From NCBI RefSeq assembly GCF_900198835.1, contig NZ_LT900021.1:620001-684000 (forward strand): a stretch of DNA of 64,000 nucleotides, read 5' to 3'. Below, piece after piece: positions 55,336-63,016 of the stretch; position 1 is the stretch's first letter, and each line of letters opens with the position of its first letter. Source of the stretch: Thermococcus henrietii (GTDB taxonomy: Archaea; Methanobacteriota_B; Thermococci; Thermococcales; Thermococcaceae). A program made the position numbers and the translations under genes. The notes under the pieces were generated by a model. The model saw only the letters and a list, made by a program, of their open reading frames with translations, ran no database searches and had not been told where the DNA came from.

Positions 55336-57629
55336 TCTTCCAACCCCCTAATATAATCTGAAAGATCCCGCAAAAAGCTAACAAGTTCCTCATTTCTTTG
55401 AATCGGGGATCCAGAAGAATGAGTGGGCTTATTGTGTAGGGCCATAGCAACAACTCCCCTGGTCATCCAATATCTTTCTTCAACTTGAGGATTATTCTTG
55501 GAAACTATTAGTCCCTTCTCTCCAGGCTGCTGTATTGGATTTAGTTTTTCCCAGAGCATAGGATCATGGAGGAAGAAAGATTCGGTGGGTATCTTTTTAG
55601 TTAGAATTATGCCAAGGACTGTTCTCATGGATTCTTCAGAACGTCCTCCTCTACCTATCCTCTGCCGTAAGGATATTGGAGAGTCAATGCCCGCGTTGAG
55701 TATGAAGGATACACTAGAATAGTCCACTCCAAGCTCTAAGCTAGAAGTTGTAAACGCCACTGCTGGTCTGCTTCCACTTTTGAGACCTTTTATAACCTTC
55801 TCTCTGGTTCTAGCATCAAGTTCGCTGTGCATTTCGGATACTCTATCCAGCAAATCCTCTATTGGTTTGTTTTGAAGACGGTTACGTAGTCCTAATAGTA
55901 GTCTTGGGTTTTGGACATAGTTGGCGTATGAATATGCTGCATCCTTTGGGATCATAGCCTTATTAGTATCATAGAGTCTATCCTTAGGCTCCCTAAGAGA
56001 AATATTCTCTCTAAACCCAGCCATAGCAGATCTTATTTCACTTATGTTCTCAATGAAAATTAAGGATTTTGGATGATATTCTTTCTTTTGTATTTCATAG
56101 ACATAGTTAATGAATGCCATATAAACTGCCCATAGTTGAGCGTATGTAGACCAAGAATATTTAGGCATTATATCATAGACTCCCATTATAACAAGGCGTC
56201 TTCCAGAAAAGAATATACCTTTTTCTTCTAATTTCTTGCGATATTCTGTGAAGTCTATATGCTCTGGACGTCTCTCTGATATCTTCTCACCAAAATCTTT
56301 TGGATTCGGAACAGTGGCAGAGGACATTATAACTTCAAAATTATCTTTATTTTCGCTTATTTTCCGCATTGTCCTTAGTAAGATGGAAACTAACGCCCCA
56401 CTAAGACCAGTATATTCGTGAGTCTCATCTATGATCACTAAACCTGTTTTTGTGAAATATTTAGCATTTATGTCATTCTTATTGTTATCAAGTATTCTTC
56501 TTTCCAAGGTCCACATATTGGTTATTAGCAGATCAGGATTTCTATGCCCCATTTCTTCTCTTGTTGGGATTATAAAATCAAAGACTTCATTATTCCCCTC
56601 AGTCCCAACCAGAACTCTCCCACCTTTAACTCTATAAACTAATTTCTCTTTATTTCCAAGTTCGATGCCCCTAAAGGGAAATGAAAATTCTTCGGGAGGA
56701 CGTTCCCCAGTAGCCTTTTGATACAGAGCTCTAAGCCCAGAACGTTTGTCTGTGACGTTTTTAGGAGTCTCCCCGTCTCGTATCCCTATTGTTATCGCCT
56801 CAAGTCCATATTCTTTAAGAATCTTGTTAAGAGTATACACCATCGAGATAGCCCGTCCGGCTTGATCAATTGCTAGTGCCTTTCTAGGGTATACTAGTAT
56901 AGCATTTTCATATTGGCCGGAAGTTTTTGCCTTGAGGATCCTAGCTAAGGCATACAAGAGAAATATTTCAGTTTTTCCTGAACCTGTTGGAGCAGTTATT
57001 ATGGTGGCCCACTCATAAGAGGGCTTTTTAAGCAAAAGCTCAGTAAGAGCAATAGCCTGAAATGCGTCTAATCCCCCATTAGTGAAGTGTTTCTGCAAAA
57101 ATTCAAGATAAATATCTGCTCCATTGTTAGTTCCCTCAAAAAAGTGATTTATCGCTTTATGAAGGCCTTTCAATATCTCAATCAGATGTGGAGGGCAATA
57201 ACAATTAGGCTTTATAATACGATCCTTTGTTGAGGGGATAGGAAACTCGTAAAGGGCTAGTCTTGGACTCACAATATAGGGATGTCCATCTGGACTAGTT
57301 CGCAGAAAAGCGCTTCTAACAGCAACATCCATATGAAGTGTTCTATATTCATTTCCCTTAACATGAACTCGGACTAGAAACCCTTTATTTTCCAAATTTT
57401 GAATACACCTATTTGCTAAATCCTTAGAGAATCCCTTGTCTATAAGAAGTCTTGTTAATTCTTCTTTGGTACTCCCAATTAACGGAGATTCAGGTTTTAA
57501 CACACCGGTCGTGTACTCCTGTTTTGGGCCCGGGGAGATGTCAACTAATTTTTTAAAATCATACTTAACGAGAATATGGTAACACTCAACCAGTACATTT
57601 TTGTCTGCCAACTTCACTAGACTCACCAT
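55332..57629 (-). CDS. Superfamily 2 helicase (DrmA-like)
   Basis: 765-residue helicase. An N-terminal winged-helix-like region (LIDKGFSKDLANRCIQNLENKGFLV parts) precedes the core: Walker A APTGSGKT (213-220), VYPRKALAIDQAGRA (Ia), DETH box (401-404), SSATVPNP (motif III, 436-443) and the C-terminal motifs TSSLELGVDYSSV and QRIGRGGR (656-663). First gene of the operon. ATG 57629 or GTG 57617 (with GGTGA upstream) can start it. In DISARM the helicase DrmA partners with DrmB, which matches the neighbour here. Confidence 0.88.
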   Translation of the reverse strand: MVSLVKLADKNVLVECYHILVKYDFKKLVDISPGPKQEYTTGVLKPESPLIGSTKEELTRLLIDKGFSKDLANRCIQNLENKGFLVRVHVKGNEYRTLHMDVAVRSAFLRTSPDGHPYIVSPRLALYEFPIPSTKDRIIKPNCYCPPHLIEILKGLHKAINHFFEGTNNGADIYLEFLQKHFTNGGLDAFQAIALTELLLKKPSYEWATIITAPTGSGKTEIFLLYALARILKAKTSGQYENAILVYPRKALAIDQAGRAISMVYTLNKILKEYGLEAITIGIRDGETPKNVTDKRSGLRALYQKATGERPPEEFSFPFRGIELGNKEKLVYRVKGGRVLVGTEGNNEVFDFIIPTREEMGHRNPDLLITNMWTLERRILDNNKNDINAKYFTKTGLVIIDETHEYTGLSGALVSILLRTMRKISENKDNFEVIMSSATVPNPKDFGEKISERRPEHIDFTEYRKKLEEKGIFFSGRRLVIMGVYDIMPKYSWSTYAQLWAVYMAFINYVYEIQKKEYHPKSLIFIENISEIRSAMAGFRENISLREPKDRLYDTNKAMIPKDAAYSYANYVQNPRLLLGLRNRLQNKPIEDLLDRVSEMHSELDARTREKVIKGLKSGSRPAVAFTTSSLELGVDYSSVSFILNAGIDSPISLRQRIGRGGRSEESMRTVLGIILTKKIPTESFFLHDPMLWEKLNPIQQPGEKGLIVSKNNPQVEERYWMTRGVVAMALHNKPTHSSGSPIQRNEELVSFLRDLSDYIRGLEE

Positions 57630-57842
57630 ATTTATTAGAGGCTAGTTTAGCTATTAAATATTTTCCTCCTATTATTAAGTAATTTGGAGGGCTGGAAGCA
57701 GCAATTAATAAACCTTCTAGTATCACTCAGCTTATGCTATAACCCCTAGGGTGATAAACCCCAGCTAGTAGGGTGGTACTGTCAAGGATCTAGAATACAT
57801 GAACACATTAACCTAGGGGTCTGCATAGAGCGGTATACCCTT
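57630..57842. other. AT-rich intergenic region with inverted repeat
   Basis: No gene seen. ACCCCTAGG (57742-57750) and CCTAGGGGT (57812-57820) are exact inverted repeats about 70 bases apart, around CCTAGG palindromes. The region separates the helicase operon from the 57843-58322 gene, both on the minus strand. It should hold the operon promoter (AT-rich stretch 57640-57680) and perhaps a terminator for the upstream gene. Confidence 0.4.
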
Positions 57843-58322
57843 CTAAGTTTTCCTGATTTTTGACTGATCTATCTCAGCCATAGCTGCCAAGATCTCAAAG
57901 CTCAGCTGATTTCTTTCCTGTTCATCAAACAGATGAGCATTGCTTAACAAAATATCCATAGCTGCACCTGGGAAACCGCTCTTAATAAGATGCTGGATAA
58001 TTTTAGCAATAGTATCTTTTAAAAGCTTGGACAATATCTTGTCATTAATTTCCCTAGTAGCTTCTTCAAAGATATGTTCTATGCCAATGCTTGATTCCTC
58101 GGATTTACTCTTAATCCTCGCCTTTTTGAAGTTTCTAAGGAGATCCAGAACAAGAGCCCTGTGTTTCTCACTCAAAGCATCTAGGAGGACCAATCCAGTG
58201 AGTATAACATCAGAGTACGAGTAAGAGATTTTGCTTATATCTGATAGCTTTTTCTTTTCAGCATGAAGAATTTTATAGGCGTCTTTTGTGATCCTAATGG
58301 TTTTTGTATTATCGTCCTTCAC
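57843..58322 (-). CDS. Ribbon-helix-helix-like protein of unknown function
   Basis: 159-residue protein starting with GTG at 58322 after GGGGGAGttcaa. Residues about 6-20 (TKTIRITKDAYKILHAEKK) resemble the opening strand and first helix of a ribbon-helix-helix DNA-binding domain; the rest is helical (ALVLDLLRNFKKARI, IIQHLIKSGFPGAAMDILL). Genes like this are common in archaeal plasmids and viruses. Target unknown; it could regulate the neighbouring helicase operon. Confidence 0.65.
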   Translation of the reverse strand: MKDDNTKTIRITKDAYKILHAEKKKLSDISKISYSYSDVILTGLVLLDALSEKHRALVLDLLRNFKKARIKSKSEESSIGIEHIFEEATREINDKILSKLLKDTIAKIIQHLIKSGFPGAAMDILLSNAHLFDEQERNQLSFEILAAMAEIDQSKIRKT

Positions 58323-58533
58323 TTGAACTCCCCCAGAAGCATCCTGAATCAGAGATTATAAAAACATTATCTCTACAGAATAAACCAAGCAACGGTGTCA
58401 ATCAAAGTTATATCCCCCTGCAACTTTCTTGGTATTACTAATTAACTCACTTAAGGAGCTATATTCGTTTGCTAATTTTCAATTTCTGTAATAACAATCT
58501 CGGTATGAATAATTTTATTAAATTCTCACTTAG

Positions 58534-58743
58534 CTATATCTTCTGACAAAAAGGCAAAGCTACCAGTCCAAAAGCAACAGCAATAATATTATGAATAAAT
58601 CCACCAACTTTCCCAGCAGTAGCAACCTCAACCCCTCAATACCCGATTAAAGATAGTTGTGTTGTTATTAAAGAACTCTCAGAGCTTTTCTGGAAATTTG
58701 GAGCAGTTATACCAGCAATAACTATTAGAATAAATCCCTACAA
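58534..58743 (-). pseudogene. Possible remnant of a small membrane protein
   Basis: Two adjacent same-frame open segments on the minus strand, about 34 and 33 codons, separated by one TGA (58636-58638). They read GFILIVIAGITAPNF in the first and GGFIHNIIAVAFGLVALPF in the second, both membrane-like. No start codon or RBS is convincing. It may be a decayed viral or plasmid gene, or chance in AT-rich sequence. Confidence 0.25.
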
Positions 58744-58793
58744 GATTTAACATCTGAGATTTGAGACAAATTGAGACTTCTTTTCTGTTCATT

Positions 58794-58858
58794 AATACCC
58801 GTTAATGGGTATTTTCGTGACGGATACACCATGCCTCTACACAAGGGTATTCCGTCAC
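58794..58858. repeat. Two inverted-repeat structures
   Basis: AATACCC (58794-58800), loop GTTAAT, GGGTATT (58807-58813) is a perfect 7-pair hairpin. Right after it, GTGACGGATAC (58817-58827) pairs with GTATTCCGTCAC (58847-58858), with one extra base and a 19-base loop. GGGTATT also recurs directly at 58845-58851. They could be a terminator, operator or recombination site; none can be assigned. Confidence 0.45.
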
Positions 58859-58946
58859 TATATTCTTATATTCTCCAAGCCTCTGAGAAAGTTGTGTGGG
58901 TTGATGGTCTATATTCATGGCCTCCTAAATAGATGGGTGATGTAAC

Positions 58947-59186
58947 ATGAATGACGTTCTTCATAATCTCAATGAGATACTGAGGAAAGTTATCCAGATT
59001 GAGAAAGACGTAGAAGAGCTGAAAATCATGGTCCTGAAGATGATTGCTGATAATCTTCCTGAGGAAGAAATTGATGAGGAAACGTTGGGCCGATTGAAGG
59101 CTGAGCTGAAAAATTTGAAGCCAGATAATGTCTCTGGCTTGAGCGTTGAGGAATTTATTGAACTGCTCGAAAAAGATAAAGAGTGA
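58947..59186 (+). CDS. Small acidic coiled-coil protein of unknown function
   Basis: 79 residues: helical, acidic and heptad-like (LNEILRKVIQIEKDVEELKIMVLKMI in parts), with a short C-terminal domain SGLSVEEFIELLEKDKE. RBS GGGTGAtgtaac precedes the ATG. The shape resembles small antitoxin or coiled-coil proteins of archaeal plasmids, but no toxin partner is identified; the next gene is a DNA-binding protein on the same strand. Confidence 0.6.
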   Translation: MNDVLHNLNEILRKVIQIEKDVEELKIMVLKMIADNLPEEEIDEETLGRLKAELKNLKPDNVSGLSVEEFIELLEKDKE

Positions 59187-59194
59187 AGGCATAT

Positions 59195-59375
59195 TTATTC
59201 ACATGTTGTCGTGAATATTCTTTTGTTTTTTGGTTTTCCTGCGTATGGGCCAGCCTATTCAGTGCAGAACCACACTTATTCACATTGAAATGTGAATAAG
59301 CATGACTTTGCCCTAATCACTTTAGGGGAAATATTTACAAAGTAATGAGTATATTATACTATGAGGTGTGAATAA
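59195..59375 (+). promoter_or_regulatory. TTATTCACA operator boxes and promoter of the 59375 gene
   Basis: The box TTATTCACA and its complement TGTGAATAA occur repeatedly: 59195-59203 (followed by GTGAATA at 59211-59217), a perfect 11-pair palindrome CTTATTCACAT/ATGTGAATAAG at 59275-59285 and 59290-59300 with loop TGAA, and TGTGAATAA at 59367-59375 touching the start codon. TATATTATAC (about 59350-59359) is the TATA element. The layout suggests autorepression by the gene product. Confidence 0.7.
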
Positions 59376-59731
59376 TGCCAAGACGTCCAAAATATCCCTC
59401 GGAAGTCAAGGTGGCAATACCCAAAGAAATAACAGTTCTGTATGAAACGCCGATTCTGGAGATCCTATTAACCAAAAACGAAGCTGAGATGGCGGAGAGG
59501 ATTATTAATCACATAAAGACAAACGGAAGGCTGTGGCCTGATGAGTGGAAAGTCATAATCCCCACTAAATCTTCAAGGGACATCCAGCTCTACTATCGTA
59601 CATTGAAGAAATTGGTCAGTTTAGGCTTGATCGGCCGAGGTAAGGAGGGTAGCTTCATATTAAGCGGAGAGCTCACCAGAAAGCTAACGGTAATGATTGA
59701 AAAGGTGAATGCGTTAACAGGCGGGATGTAA
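59375..59731 (+). CDS. Winged-helix DNA-binding protein
   Basis: 118 residues. A basic N-terminus (MPRRPKYPSEVKVAIPKE) leads into a helical winged-helix-like domain: EMAERIINHIKTNGRLWPDEW, then SRDIQLYYRTLKKLVSLGLIGRG and a wing GSFILSGEL. It probably binds the TTATTCACA boxes around its own start. GAGGTGtgaata overlaps the RBS with an operator box. Typical of plasmid or virus regulators. Confidence 0.72.
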   Translation: MPRRPKYPSEVKVAIPKEITVLYETPILEILLTKNEAEMAERIINHIKTNGRLWPDEWKVIIPTKSSRDIQLYYRTLKKLVSLGLIGRGKEGSFILSGELTRKLTVMIEKVNALTGGM

Positions 59732-59757
59732 GTCATCAACGTTGGGATTTCTCAGAG

Positions 59758-61527
59758 TTATACTCCGAATATTTTGTAGTAATCCAAGTCGCTAAAGTAG
59801 GATTTCAGAGTCTCATCAAGTAGAAGGTACCTTTTTTCTTTCTTTTTCCCAACTTTGAATTCCTCAACTTTTACTAATCCTATATCTGTTAAAAATTCCA
59901 GATATCTTGTTATAGTTTTCTTAGACAGTTTCTTCAGGCCTCTTCTCTTTCCGAGAAACTTTGTGAACTCAAATAGTAGCTCACTTGTGCTCCATCCAAT
60001 CCCTGTCGCCCAGAGGATTATGCTCATCTTTTCAATGTCTTCCTGACTATAAAATGACTCTGGGGCAATCTGTTTTAATATACTAACCGAGCACTCCAAA
60101 AACTTTGGATCCACATATAAAAAATTGTCCTCTTTTTCGGTTGAGGCTACTGAAAGATCTTCATATAGCCTAAGCCAGTAGTAGTTTGGTCTCTTACCTT
60201 TTGTGGCAGAGATATATCCAAGCCTTTCCAGCTTTTTTAATCTTCTCCTTATTGTAGATTCGCTTTTAGATAAAATCTTAGCTAATATTGGGACTTTAAT
60301 GAAAGTACGCTCAGCGGTTATCTTGAGTATCTGGTAATCTAACTTGTCTAATTCTGCTAGGTGTTGTCCATAGGATGCTAAATAGGTTGCAGATTCCGTG
60401 CCCCATAGATACCCTAAAAATTCTTTATCCACCAATAGCTTCTGAGTTAGGTACCTGTAGTCTTCAACCGGATCCCACCTAGGGGATATTCTCATAAAGG
60501 CCATGATAGCGCCCAGGATTCCAGATGCTATGTTAAGCCTCTCCCGGAGGGCATCTAGCTTTTTCAGAACTAAATTAGGATGTAGTTCGTTTCTTGAAAT
60601 TTCTACTTTGTCTCTAACTATTACTTCCAGTTTAGGATCTCTGTGGGGATACAATTTTGAGGTGTACAACTTTAATCTGAACTCATGACCTTTCCAAATT
60701 ATATCAACAACGTTACCATGCTCATCTAGACTGTTAACGTCTCCCTTGCTGATAACATGCTGACATATCCCATTTCTTTCTCTCAATTCATTTAAGAGCC
60801 TGTTCATCTTTAAGAGATTGTCTACAGTTCTACCATCTTTATCTATAGTGTATCTGGGAAACCTCACGTAGAGTTCAGGAGTTAATAATTTGATTCTTTT
60901 AAGTCTGTAAGTATAATCTATAGGTCTGTTTGGAAGGTCTCTAATAGCGTTAAGGACGTCAAAGGGATAATAAGTATCATAGCGATCAATTCTCATTGTC
61001 GATTTTATATATCCCGCTCTCGTATATGTGGTGTTTATTGTGTTCTTGTATATGAGCCCCACGGTTACTGTCCATTGAGGACGTTCCTTCAATGGATCCT
61101 GGTCATTTTTGAAACCTTTTATGATGACTGGAAGTATTCCGATCGAGTCTTTCATCCAGTTTGACTTATAGACTGAGGTTGGAGGAGCCTCCAAAACAAT
61201 CTGGAGCTCTCCCGTCTTTGGTTTCTTTAGGAATAGATAGTACTTTTTCCCGTTTTTTCTTGTCTCACCTATGTATCTCCACTGCTCTATTTCTCTTATC
61301 TTATCCCGGCTATTTATCACATTCCGAACTAGAGCCTTGATTAGATGCCGGCTTAGGAATTCCAAGACGTCATATATGTATGTGCTAGAGTATGAGAAAT
61401 ATACTACAAAATGGTGCCTAACGGCGGAATAATGAGACTGTAATCCAAAATGAGAGCTGTTGATTGATGATATTTTGTTGTATTCATTAGCAGGGATAAA
61501 ATTTATAGTATCCTCTAACCTAGTCAT
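59758..61527 (-). CDS. Large winged-helix protein, possible plasmid/virus replication or regulatory protein
   Basis: 589 residues. N-terminal 350 residues are a mixed alpha/beta region with no motif I can name. A winged helix lies near residues 395-450 (ILAKILSKSESTIRRRLKKLERLGYISATKGKRPNYYWLRL in pieces), and a second HTH-like unit near residues 540-580 (LSKKTITRYLEFLTDIGLVKV). I looked for an HUH relaxase motif, AEP primase motif or Walker A and found none. Position behind a 41-residue ribbon-helix-helix gene resembles replication modules of archaeal plasmids. Function inferred only weakly. Confidence 0.7.
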   Translation of the reverse strand: MTRLEDTINFIPANEYNKISSINSSHFGLQSHYSAVRHHFVVYFSYSSTYIYDVLEFLSRHLIKALVRNVINSRDKIREIEQWRYIGETRKNGKKYYLFLKKPKTGELQIVLEAPPTSVYKSNWMKDSIGILPVIIKGFKNDQDPLKERPQWTVTVGLIYKNTINTTYTRAGYIKSTMRIDRYDTYYPFDVLNAIRDLPNRPIDYTYRLKRIKLLTPELYVRFPRYTIDKDGRTVDNLLKMNRLLNELRERNGICQHVISKGDVNSLDEHGNVVDIIWKGHEFRLKLYTSKLYPHRDPKLEVIVRDKVEISRNELHPNLVLKKLDALRERLNIASGILGAIMAFMRISPRWDPVEDYRYLTQKLLVDKEFLGYLWGTESATYLASYGQHLAELDKLDYQILKITAERTFIKVPILAKILSKSESTIRRRLKKLERLGYISATKGKRPNYYWLRLYEDLSVASTEKEDNFLYVDPKFLECSVSILKQIAPESFYSQEDIEKMSIILWATGIGWSTSELLFEFTKFLGKRRGLKKLSKKTITRYLEFLTDIGLVKVEEFKVGKKKEKRYLLLDETLKSYFSDLDYYKIFGV

Positions 61528-61613
61528 TCTCGGGTATCCCCCTTTTAGTCAGCGGAGCCGGCTATCTAAGAGTTTCAATCTTCTTTTATTTTCACAGCTA
61601 TATTCTTCTCAAT

Positions 61614-61739
61614 CTACATCCTGAGAGCCTCGGTGACTGCAATCCCTAATGCTCCCTTCTTTGATCCGTATCTCCTTCCAACTGCGAGCCTAAATTCCTC
61701 ATCCAGCTCGTCTGGGATCAGAACGTGCAGTTGCCTCAT
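61614..61739 (-). CDS. 41-residue ribbon-helix-helix (CopG-like) protein
   Basis: Short gene found by reading the minus strand: it starts RQLHVLIPDELDEEFRLAV after Met, continues GRRYGSKKGALGIAVTEALRM and stops with TAG. The N-terminal strand plus two helices match ribbon-helix-helix repressors of the CopG type. GAGGTGAgatagta upstream is a good RBS. It lies about 87 bases upstream of the 589-residue gene on the same strand, so probably one transcript, and an operator-like GTGTACAC (61772-61779) is just upstream. Confidence 0.75.
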   Translation of the reverse strand: MRQLHVLIPDELDEEFRLAVGRRYGSKKGALGIAVTEALRM

Positions 61740-62055
61740 TACTATCTCACCTCGTTCAAGTTCTCATGGTAGTGTACACAAGTTTTTATGTAATTATGTA
61801 GACTTACAACTTTATAAAGATTTAGGAACGAGAAGGCGTCTTTTATGCTCTTATACTATATAAAGTTTTCAATTCAGATTCTGGCCACTTTAAGATCTTT
61901 TTATCTCGTAAACGTTTGTTTGCTCCTTTTTGTATATCTCACGACAAGAAAAGGTGGTGGTTAAAAGTGAGACCCAATAATTATTTAATTAATTAGAGCA
62001 TAGAAATTATGCAGATCAATTACTCATGGATATAAAACAACTGGGGTGGCAGATA
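61740..62055. promoter_or_regulatory. Divergent AT-rich intergenic region
   Basis: No gene. GTGTACAC (61772-61779) is a perfect palindrome upstream of the ribbon-helix-helix gene, followed by TTTTTATGTAATTATGT-like AT-rich sequence and ACTTTATAAAG (about 61809-61819), a TATA candidate. AATAATTATTTAATTAATTAG at about 61975-61995 marks the rightward promoter area. Divergent control of 61614-61739 and 62056-62970 is likely. Confidence 0.45.
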
Positions 62056-62970
62056 ATGAAAAGGGAGGAAATTAAAGAAATTATTGGGGTGCTTTACGGA
62101 CTCATGGAGCCGGGAGAATTGAAACTGAAATGCATTAAGGTGACTCCTGGAATAAACGCTCTCCTGGATATTTTAGCTTCAGGATGGTACCCTAAGGACC
62201 CAGCCCAAGAACAGATAGTTTATACCCTTGAAGATCTGCTGGTCCTAGGGCATATCCTTAATTTAATTGAAACCCCGGAAGAGCTGAAGATTGCACTCGA
62301 AGAGATTTTAGAGCATAAAGAAGCAAGAAAGAACTGGATTCACCGGCTGAACAAATACAGGAAAGATAAGAGGCGGGACAAGATTCTCCAAAGATATGAA
62401 AATGTGCTTAACACAATCCTATCTAGGTGGAGAATTGACATTAAGGTTCCATGGACTAAAGTGCCTATTCCCGCTGTGGTCTTTGTTGACGCTTTGAGAA
62501 CACTGAACAAGGATTCCCGGACTGTAAAGAAAAGTCTGCTGGAATTTGAGTCTCTGGGATTAATCAAAATTAAAGCCTGCACATCACTCAACTTGGACTC
62601 GTGTACCGATCTATCAACGCTGGCTAGGAAACTTACTGAAACATTTCACAGAACCCGCAATACGAAGAAAGCTGAAGAGGAGATATCTCGCATATTGATA
62701 GACACGGGGCTTTCTGAAGTTTCTCCTTCATTATTGGCCAAAACCTTGGACATCCTCAAAGAAAAGGACCGGCCTCTGGAGGAAAAATACCAGCTTCTTC
62801 TCGATGAAATGGTAACTGCCATCTCAACGTCGAGGATCTACTCTCCCACTATAATAATAGAGCTCCTCATACTTCCGCTCCAAACTACTGAAAAAGCCTT
62901 AGATGAAGCCACGATCAAAGAGATTATTGGGGATATTTACCGCTCTAAGAATGTCCCACCTGAAGAGTGA
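62056..62970 (+). CDS. Helical protein of unknown function
   Basis: About 304 residues, almost all helical. A middle segment (KVPIPAVVFVDALRTLNKDSRTVKKSLLEFESLGLIKIKACT, key part RTVKKSLLEFESLGLIKI) resembles a winged-helix recognition unit. The ATG at 62056 has GGGGTGG 6 bases upstream; the in-frame ATG at 62026 is possible but lacks an RBS. Last gene of the AT-rich island. I cannot assign a function; DNA binding or replication regulation is plausible. Confidence 0.65.
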   Translation: MKREEIKEIIGVLYGLMEPGELKLKCIKVTPGINALLDILASGWYPKDPAQEQIVYTLEDLLVLGHILNLIETPEELKIALEEILEHKEARKNWIHRLNKYRKDKRRDKILQRYENVLNTILSRWRIDIKVPWTKVPIPAVVFVDALRTLNKDSRTVKKSLLEFESLGLIKIKACTSLNLDSCTDLSTLARKLTETFHRTRNTKKAEEEISRILIDTGLSEVSPSLLAKTLDILKEKDRPLEEKYQLLLDEMVTAISTSRIYSPTIIIELLILPLQTTEKALDEATIKEIIGDIYRSKNVPPEE

Positions 62971-63016
62971 TAACTTTTTATTTTTCCTGCTCCTTAATGG
63001 GGGCGGTGGATGTTAA

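Larger units (their letters stand above)
58323..58946. other. 624-base AT-rich stretch without an intact gene
   Basis: No intact coding region is supported. It contains a possible remnant of a small membrane protein on the minus strand (58534-58743) and two inverted-repeat structures (58794-58858), which I list separately. The last 80 bases should hold the promoter and RBS (GGGTGAtgtaac) of the gene at 58947. Confidence 0.5.

Noticed and set aside
59758-61527. HUH relaxase or AEP primase identity for the 589-residue protein
   Set aside because: There are His-rich spots such as RHHFVVYF, but no H-x-H pair with a downstream Tyr motif and no DxD primase motif.
49280-63000. tRNA gene or integrase at island ends
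   Set aside because: I looked for cloverleaf-like ends and tyrosine recombinase motifs (R..HxxR..Y) and saw neither.
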